Source: a bacterium (GTDB taxonomy: Bacteria > Electryoneota > RPQS01). From it: a DNA stretch of 64,000 bases. The notes beneath the pieces were generated by a model. The model was not told where the DNA came from. It ran no database searches and was given only the letters and a program-made list of their open reading frames with translations. The translations under genes were made by a program, and so were the position numbers. Below, piece after piece: positions 58,818-64,000 of this stretch. The first letter of the stretch is position 1, and the number at the start of each line of letters is the position of its first letter. The stretch is from assembly GCA_016721565.1 (NCBI GenBank), contig JADKHW010000001.1:558001-622000 (forward strand). The letters are read 5' to 3'.

Positions 58818-59629
58818 TCCGGTAGCACATCCCCGCTGTACACTTCTTGAATCATGCCTTCGGCATCGCGTAACAAGAGTTGTCCATTTTCACCCAAACC
58901 TTCAAACTCACCTTCAATGATGTTAGGCAACTCCACACGCTTCATGCGCGCTCCCTTTTGCGGGCCGAACTCCTCCCATGCAACGCGCAAACCATCGAAA
59001 TCATTGTCCAAGAATTGATCAAACAACGGCTCCCAGTGGTTCAGTAGTTCCGCTAACAGAATTTCACGGTTTGGGTGCCATTTCGAATTCTCGCGCAGGC
59101 TTGTCGCGGGCCAAATGAAGTCGTTACCTGGAATAGAATTTACATTAATTCCAATTCCGACTACAACAATTTCGACACCGGCATGCAATGTGGACTCCGC
59201 GAGGATTCCTGCAACCTTCTTGTGCGACAACAAGACATCGTTGGGCCACTTCAAAGCGACTTCGGCAGCAGAATCGTGCTTCATGATAGAGCGGGCTAGC
59301 GCGATGGCAGGAATCATTGAAAGAAAACCTTTGGCCATATGTTTCGTTCGCAACCGAAGCATAACGGAACACAAGAGTCCGCTTCCGGAAGAATCTAACC
59401 ATGAGCGCAAGTGGCGTCCGCGCCCAGCCGTTTGATGGCCCGCTATAGCCACAGCACCAGTTAAAGTGAATGTTTCCGGATGCTCGATTAGCCAGCGATT
59501 TGTCGAATCAATTTCATCAAAGTACTGAAACTGGCGGCCGAAGCGGCGTGTCGTCAAATGCCAGTGAAGCTGCTTCTCATCCCAAGCCATCATGAATCCT
59601 GATAGACTCCCCACGATTCGCGCAGGCAC
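58814..59629 (-). CDS. birA: Biotin-[acetyl-CoA-carboxylase] ligase
   Basis: Attaches biotin to the carrier lysine of biotin carboxyl carrier proteins, here encoded at 61.2-61.7 kb. GRGRHLRSWLDSSGSGLLCS is the catalytic loop, and KWPNDVLLSHKKVAGILAE and GIGINVNSIP follow. There is no N-terminal DNA-binding domain, so it should not act as repressor. The open frame gives 271 residues; Met13 or Met14 (near 59593) could be the true start and would nearly abut the mutase stop. Confidence 0.92.
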   Translation of the reverse strand: MPARIVGSLSGFMMAWDEKQLHWHLTTRRFGRQFQYFDEIDSTNRWLIEHPETFTLTGAVAIAGHQTAGRGRHLRSWLDSSGSGLLCSVMLRLRTKHMAKGFLSMIPAIALARSIMKHDSAAEVALKWPNDVLLSHKKVAGILAESTLHAGVEIVVVGIGINVNSIPGNDFIWPATSLRENSKWHPNREILLAELLNHWEPLFDQFLDNDFDGLRVAWEEFGPQKGARMKRVELPNIIEGEFEGLGENGQLLLRDAEGMIQEVYSGDVLPE

Positions 59630-61221
59630 TTTGAGATTTCGCCTAAAGTTGCTTTTTGCTCGACGGAAGCAATCAAATGCGGCATGAGGTTTGTGTTTGA
59701 CTTGGCTTCGCGAACGAGTTCGGTCAGAGCACTTGCAACCTTTGTGTTATCGCGTTCACAACGCAGCTTAGCTAAGCTCGCACGTTGCTTTTCTTCGAGT
59801 GACGGATCAACATGAAGTACGGGGGGCTCGCCTTTTTCATCGATCTGAAAGCGATTCACACCCACGATGACGCGGTCGCTCAATTCAATCTCTCTTTGAT
59901 AGCGATAGGCCTCTTTGGCTATGGCATCCTGAAAGTAATGTTTCTCTATTGCCACAACCGAACCACCGAGCTTATCGATGTGGTCGAGTTCTTTCCAGAC
60001 TTCGGATTCAATTTGGTCTGTGAGCGATTCGACGTAGTAACTTCCGCCAAGGGGGTCGACCGTATCGGCAACTCCCGATTCGTAAGCGATGATTTGCTGA
60101 GTGCGCAAGGCAAGCTGTGCAGTACGTTCCGTGGGCAATCCAAGCGCTTCGTCAAGAGCATTCGTGTGCAAACTCTGAGTTCCGCCTAATGCCGCGGCCA
60201 GAGCTTGCAAAGTAACACGGACTGCGTTGTTATCCGGCTGTTGAGCAGTCAACGTGCAACCTGCAGTCTGAGTATGGAATCTCAGCATCCATGAACGCTC
60301 ATTCTTCGCGCCGAGTCTTTCACGTATGATCTTTGCCCAGATGCGGCGTGATGCGCGGAATTTTGCAACTTCTTCAAAGAAGTTATTGTGGCAACCCCAG
60401 AAGAATGCCAATCGCGGCGCAAATGCATCAATGTCCATGCCCCGCTCTTGCGCGCCTTTCACATATGTGATAGCATTCGCGAATGTAAAGGCTAACTCCT
60501 GCACGGCAGTCGATCCGGCCTCGCGAATGTGATAGCCTGAAATGGAAATCGTATTCCACTTCGGCATGTTCAAGCGGCAGTAGTCAATTACGTCGGTGAC
60601 AAGCCTCAGAGATTGTTGCGGCGGAAAAATGTATGTCCCGCGTGCAATAAACTCTTTCAAAATGTCATTCTGTACCGTGCCTTCGAGATCACTTTCTTTG
60701 ATCCCTCTTGAACGGGCCACGGCAATGTAGAACGCCATGAGCGTCGCTGCGGTAGCATTGATTGTCATTGACGTGCTGACGGCATCGAGCGGAATCTGAT
60801 CAAAGAGTATTTTCATATCTTCGATACTGCTTACCGCTACTCCGACCCGGCCAACTTCGCCGGAGGCTTCTGGTGAATCGCTGTCGTAGCCAATTTGCGT
60901 CGGCAAGTCAAAGGCGACGGAAAGACCTGTCGTGCCTTGACTGAGCAAATATTTGTAGCGCACGTTGGACTCTTCGGCTGTTCCGAAACCGGCGTACTGT
61001 CGCATCGTCCAGAGTTTCCCGCGATACATATTGGGCTGCACTCCGCGCGTAAATGGATAAAACCCGGGGTAACCTACTCTTGACTCAAGTGAATCAGAAT
61101 TGTTGAGCACATACAGTGGAGCGACATCAAACCCGCTATCTGTTACGAATCGGCTGCGGCGCTCTTTATGCTTAGCTGTCAGATCGTTAAGAGCTTTCTG
61201 CCAGCGCTCTCGTTGTTCCAT
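59590..61221 (-). CDS. Methylmalonyl-CoA mutase, catalytic subunit without B12-binding domain
   Basis: Interconverts succinyl-CoA and methylmalonyl-CoA. RGVQPNMYRGKLWTMRQYAG, GTTGLSVAFDLPTQIGYDSD and QTAGCTLTAQQPDNNAVRVT are signature pieces. At 543 residues it ends after the TIM barrel; the cobalamin-binding domain (DxHxxG) is absent and must come from a separate small subunit outside the window. The start may be ATG 61221 or a GTG at 61239 that overlaps the previous stop as TAGTG; neither has a strong ribosome site. Confidence 0.88.
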   Translation of the reverse strand: MEQRERWQKALNDLTAKHKERRSRFVTDSGFDVAPLYVLNNSDSLESRVGYPGFYPFTRGVQPNMYRGKLWTMRQYAGFGTAEESNVRYKYLLSQGTTGLSVAFDLPTQIGYDSDSPEASGEVGRVGVAVSSIEDMKILFDQIPLDAVSTSMTINATAATLMAFYIAVARSRGIKESDLEGTVQNDILKEFIARGTYIFPPQQSLRLVTDVIDYCRLNMPKWNTISISGYHIREAGSTAVQELAFTFANAITYVKGAQERGMDIDAFAPRLAFFWGCHNNFFEEVAKFRASRRIWAKIIRERLGAKNERSWMLRFHTQTAGCTLTAQQPDNNAVRVTLQALAAALGGTQSLHTNALDEALGLPTERTAQLALRTQQIIAYESGVADTVDPLGGSYYVESLTDQIESEVWKELDHIDKLGGSVVAIEKHYFQDAIAKEAYRYQREIELSDRVIVGVNRFQIDEKGEPPVLHVDPSLEEKQRASLAKLRCERDNTKVASALTELVREAKSNTNLMPHLIASVEQKATLGEISKCLRESWGVYQDS

Positions 61222-61238
61222 AACAGGTAGATCGTCCA

Positions 61239-61739
61239 CTATTGAGTCAGTACGATCAGTTGTGCGCCCTTTTCGACGGAATCGCACTCATTCACCTTGA
61301 TTTCCTGCACGGTGCCATCGCCAGGAGCGCGAACTTCATTCTCCATCTTCATTGCCTCAAGGATCAGCACAGCCTCACCCCGTTTCACGGTTTGTCCGAT
61401 TTTGACGTTCACGCGAACAACAAGTCCCGGCATAGCGGCTCGAAGCGTCATGAGTCCATGTTCTCCTGCCGCACCATGTGCCGCAGCCTGCAACAACTTA
61501 TCGCGCTCTGTTTCGATCACAAGCGGCTGTACTCTGCCGCTCCTGATCAGCCAAAGGTCATCACCGTTGCGATTGACAACGAATCGCTCCAATCTGTCCG
61601 AGTGTCTAACCGTGACAAGACGTTTTTCAAGGGACACAGCCGGGAACTCTATCTTACGGCCGTTGACGAGCAATTCAGTCTCAGATCGTAAGACTTCAAA
61701 CTGCTTTTCGCCAATTTTAACTATCGTTCTATCAAACAT
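61239..61739 (-). CDS. Biotin carboxyl carrier domain protein
   Basis: A 166-residue carrier of an acyl-CoA carboxylase. The C-terminal biotinyl domain has the EAMKMEN motif with biotinylated Lys131. The N-terminal half resembles the linking part of propionyl-CoA or pyruvate-carboxylase alpha chains (VTVRHSDRLERFVVNRNGDD). It lies between biotin carboxylase and the mutase, so a propionyl-CoA carboxylase role is likely. Confidence 0.9.
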   Translation of the reverse strand: MFDRTIVKIGEKQFEVLRSETELLVNGRKIEFPAVSLEKRLVTVRHSDRLERFVVNRNGDDLWLIRSGRVQPLVIETERDKLLQAAAHGAAGEHGLMTLRAAMPGLVVRVNVKIGQTVKRGEAVLILEAMKMENEVRAPGDGTVQEIKVNECDSVEKGAQLIVLTQ

Positions 61740-61744
61740 AGGGG

Positions 61745-63260
61745 TCAGTGCTTTCTCAAAGCTCTCACGCGGCCCGATGTCTGCCAGTTTGAAGATTGCT
61801 TACCATTTGCGTCTGCGGGAGCATAGACGATGTCAGAATAGTAGATTCTATTTGCAATCGCAATTGCCGCAGGTAGCCAATCTGGGATCTCTTCGTTCTT
61901 CATGATATACTCGCGATACGCGGGCATCAAGACATTCTCAATTGATCCTGTATTGAAATTGCCGCTACAAAACTCCTCGCTTTCCAAAACAAAAGCGCAG
62001 AACCCAATATTGGTCATTACACCGGCAACAAAATACTCGGACAAAGCTCTGTGCATTCTTTGGATTGCGGCCTCTCTGTTCTCACCATAGGCCACAAGCT
62101 TAGAAATCATCGGATCATAGAATCTGCTGATTTCCGCGCCCTCATACATGGCGGTATCCTCACGTAAACCTGGGCCAGCGGTGGACCGCCAAACCTCAAG
62201 CCTGCCTGTGGAGGGTAAGAATCCACTCAAGACTTCTTCTGCATAGATTCTTACTTCAACAGCGTGGCCGCGGAGCTTAACGTCTTTCTGCTCAAACTTG
62301 AGTTTCGCCCCGCGTGCCACTTCAATTTGCATTCTCACCAAATCAAGCCCGGTCACCATTTCAGTGACAGGATGCTCAACTTGTAAGCGCGTATTCATTT
62401 CAAGGAAATAGAACTCGCCATTCTTATCAAGGAGAAACTCGCACGTACCAGCGTTTGCATAGCCACAAGCTTTGGCCGCCATAACGGCAGTTTCACCCAT
62501 ACATTTACGCAACTCTGGTGATACCGCGGCAGATGGGGCCTCTTCAATAATCTTCTGGTGACGGCGCTGCATTGAGCACTCACGCTCTCCAAGATAGATT
62601 ACGTTTCCATGCATATCAGCAAATATCTGAACTTCGATGTGCTTAGGCTCTTCAAGGTATTTCTCAACGTAAACCGCATCGTCACAAAATGCCGATTTTG
62701 CCTCTCTTTGCGCGGCTGCCAATGCTGCAGCAAGTTCTTCCTCTTTTGTTAACAACACGCATGCCCTTTCCACCGCCGCCAGTAGCGGCTTTCAGCAGAA
62801 CCGGAAATCCAAATTTCTTCGCAAACGCGATGGCCTCATCAGCAGATTCGACCGCACCATTTGTTCCAGGAACCACCGGAACATTCGCGGCAATCATCAG
62901 TTTGCGCGCTTCAGTCTTTGAGCCCATCGCATGAATTGCTGAGGCAGGCGGGCCAACCCAAATCAACCCTTCCTTAGCAACTCGATCCGCAAAACCAGCA
63001 TTCTCAGATAAAAAACCGTAACCAGGGTGTATTGCTTCGGCACAGCATTGATTAGCGACCGCAATCAGCTTGTCTTGGTCGAGATAGCTCTCGCTCGGAG
63101 TTGCTCCTCCTAATGGAAAGGCCAGATCCGCTTCACGCACGTGCAAACTGTCTTTGTCGACATCAGAATACACGGCAATGGTCTTTATGCCCATTTCGCG
63201 GCAGGTTCGAGCAACTCTAACAGCGATCTCGCCCCGATTTGCGATGAGTATTGACTTCAT
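61745..63260 (-). CDS. accC: Biotin carboxylase subunit, frame broken once
   Basis: Carboxylates the carrier biotin using ATP and bicarbonate. Start ATG at 63260: ILIANRGEIAVRVARTCREM, EAIHPGYGFLSEN, then the ATP-grasp glycine loop ATGGGGKGMRVV. The frame breaks at 62744-62747, where an A run has one extra base; joined it reads VVNKEEELAAALAAAQREAK. Then KHIEVQIFADMHGNVIYLGERE, EMNTRLQVEHPVTEMVTG and a biotin carboxylase C-terminal domain follow. Total about 504 residues, close to propionyl- or acetyl-CoA carboxylase subunits. Confidence 0.92.
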
Positions 63261-63264
63261 ATAT

Positions 63265-63807
63265 TCAATGCGAACTTTTTGCTTGGAATTTCTCCAAGTC
63301 AATTCTGAAAGGAAGTTTCACGCTCGTTCCCGATTTGTCTTCGAACAGGACATAGCCATTTTGTAAAGCAAACAGCATTACGTCGCGAGTCACTTCTACA
63401 TCTTTTTGACAATATTCTCGTACGAGATCTAAGCGGCCATTTTTGAACCACTCCAGTGATTGTAGGCCGTCAGCGCTCTTTCCGATACCCAGTGTGGCTT
63501 TGGCGATCGTATTAAGCTTCAATCGACCACCGCGATTATCCGTTACAATTTCTAACAAATCAAGAATCGGCAGCGACTGCAAGTTGTCGAAGGTATAGCC
63601 GCGCAAGACCTCAAAATCGAATTTGCGAATATTGAAACCACAGATTACATCTGCACGTTTTAAATGTGCAATCAGATCCTCAATGTGCGCTTCTTCATAG
63701 AGCGCAACCTGATTGTCGAGACTATCCCACACGGCAGCAACTGCGACTCGCATTTGCCGTGCTTCGCGCCACCCCCCGACGTCTTCCGCAGAAAGCTGAG
63801 TCTCCAA
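63265..63807 (-). CDS. RNase H-like 3'-5' exonuclease domain protein (5' end unclear)
   Basis: A 180-residue stretch with DEDD-type exonuclease features: VFDLET just upstream of the first possible start (TTG), ADVICGFNIRKFDFEVL, the ILDLLEIV strand and YCQKDVEVTRDVM for the third metal site. It resembles YprB-like ribonuclease H proteins. The coding frame clearly continues upstream (IPHDKRVVVFDLET) to at least 63840 without a start codon, so the true start is upstream in a part I cannot read well. A different minus-strand frame upstream (AQLALSILTSIPESEPQPYE) may be the end of another gene or the shifted N-terminus of this one. Confidence 0.7.
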   Translation of the reverse strand: METQLSAEDVGGWREARQMRVAVAAVWDSLDNQVALYEEAHIEDLIAHLKRADVICGFNIRKFDFEVLRGYTFDNLQSLPILDLLEIVTDNRGGRLKLNTIAKATLGIGKSADGLQSLEWFKNGRLDLVREYCQKDVEVTRDVMLFALQNGYVLFEDKSGTSVKLPFRIDLEKFQAKSSH

Positions 63808-64000
63808 ATCGAATACTACAACTCTTTTGTCGTGTGGAATTGCCTGCGGTGTGTACGGCGTTTCGGCAGCGCGCTTGGAGGTCTCTGTTGTGGCCCTACG
63901 ATCTCGTACGGTTGCGGTTCTGATTCCGGAATCGACGTTAGAATGGAAAGAGCGAGCTGAGCGCCGATTTTGTCAATCGGCCGATTTCCTGATCCGCATT

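Overview
The window is bacterial chromosome of roughly 50% G+C. It carries dense housekeeping operons, three tRNA genes, lipoproteins, LPS/outer-membrane genes (lptE, a PpiD-type foldase) and secreted proteins built from Ig/FN3, choice-of-anchor and LVIVD-type modules. Together these suggest a Gram-negative member of, or near, the FCB superphylum (Zixibacteria, KSB1, Electryoneota or Marinimicrobia-like lineages). The phylum is an inference and is not certain. Standard code is used; TTG and GTG starts are frequent. Promoters are of sigma-70 type with 17-nt spacers and a favoured TATATT -10 box.

Layout. 1-14.3 kb (minus strand) is the classic rimP-nusA-infB-DUF503-rbfA-nrnA-truB-ribF-rpsO-pnp cluster, followed by an M16 protease, dut, a MerR regulator whose 3' end runs into tRNA-Pro, an SRAP protein and an RlmI-type methyltransferase. 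14.3-23.7 kb (minus) holds a membrane TPR protein, tRNA-Arg, a glcD-type oxidase, acylphosphatase, a secreted Ig-like protein, asnS, gpsA, plsY, purM, tRNA-Leu and a TetR regulator. 23.8-26.3 kb is decayed DNA: remnants of secreted repeat proteins mixed with dispersed palindromic repeats. 26.3-28.1 kb (plus) is a two-domain ThyX with its own consensus promoter. 28.4-41.8 kb (minus) runs ppiD, a polysaccharide export/polymerase/glycosyl-1-P transferase set, serS, class II aldolase, tsaD, a VWA membrane protein, a carboxyltransferase, a membrane-tethered receiver protein and a lipoprotein. 42-49.1 kb (plus) is uvrB, lipoprotein, purD, sigma-54 activator, lptE, tsaC-like and DUF3108. 49.2-52.7 kb (plus) is a four-gene membrane operon of unknown function. 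52.8-64 kb (minus) ends with lepB, lepA, PspC, greA, amidase, coaX, birA, methylmalonyl-CoA mutase, a biotin carrier domain, biotin carboxylase and an RNase H-like exonuclease.

Working together, biotin carboxylase, biotin carrier, carboxyltransferase, BirA and mutase outline propionyl-CoA/methylmalonyl-CoA metabolism. ThyX, Dut, PurM and PurD serve nucleotide supply. UvrB and the SRAP protein serve DNA repair.

A strong overall feature is the number of single reading-frame breaks, including in genes expected to be essential (pnp, gpsA, serS, uvrB, accC). Most sit at homopolymers or GC-dinucleotide runs. I read most of these as sequence errors, not biology, and I annotate the genes across them. 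The remnants at 24.1-26.0 kb look like true decay. The most interesting candidates are the DUF6754-like membrane operon, a perfect 12-bp inverted repeat over an apparently leaderless uvrB promoter, a promoter-terminator arrangement before rimP-nusA-infB, the tandem ThyX, and the membrane-anchored response-regulator receiver.
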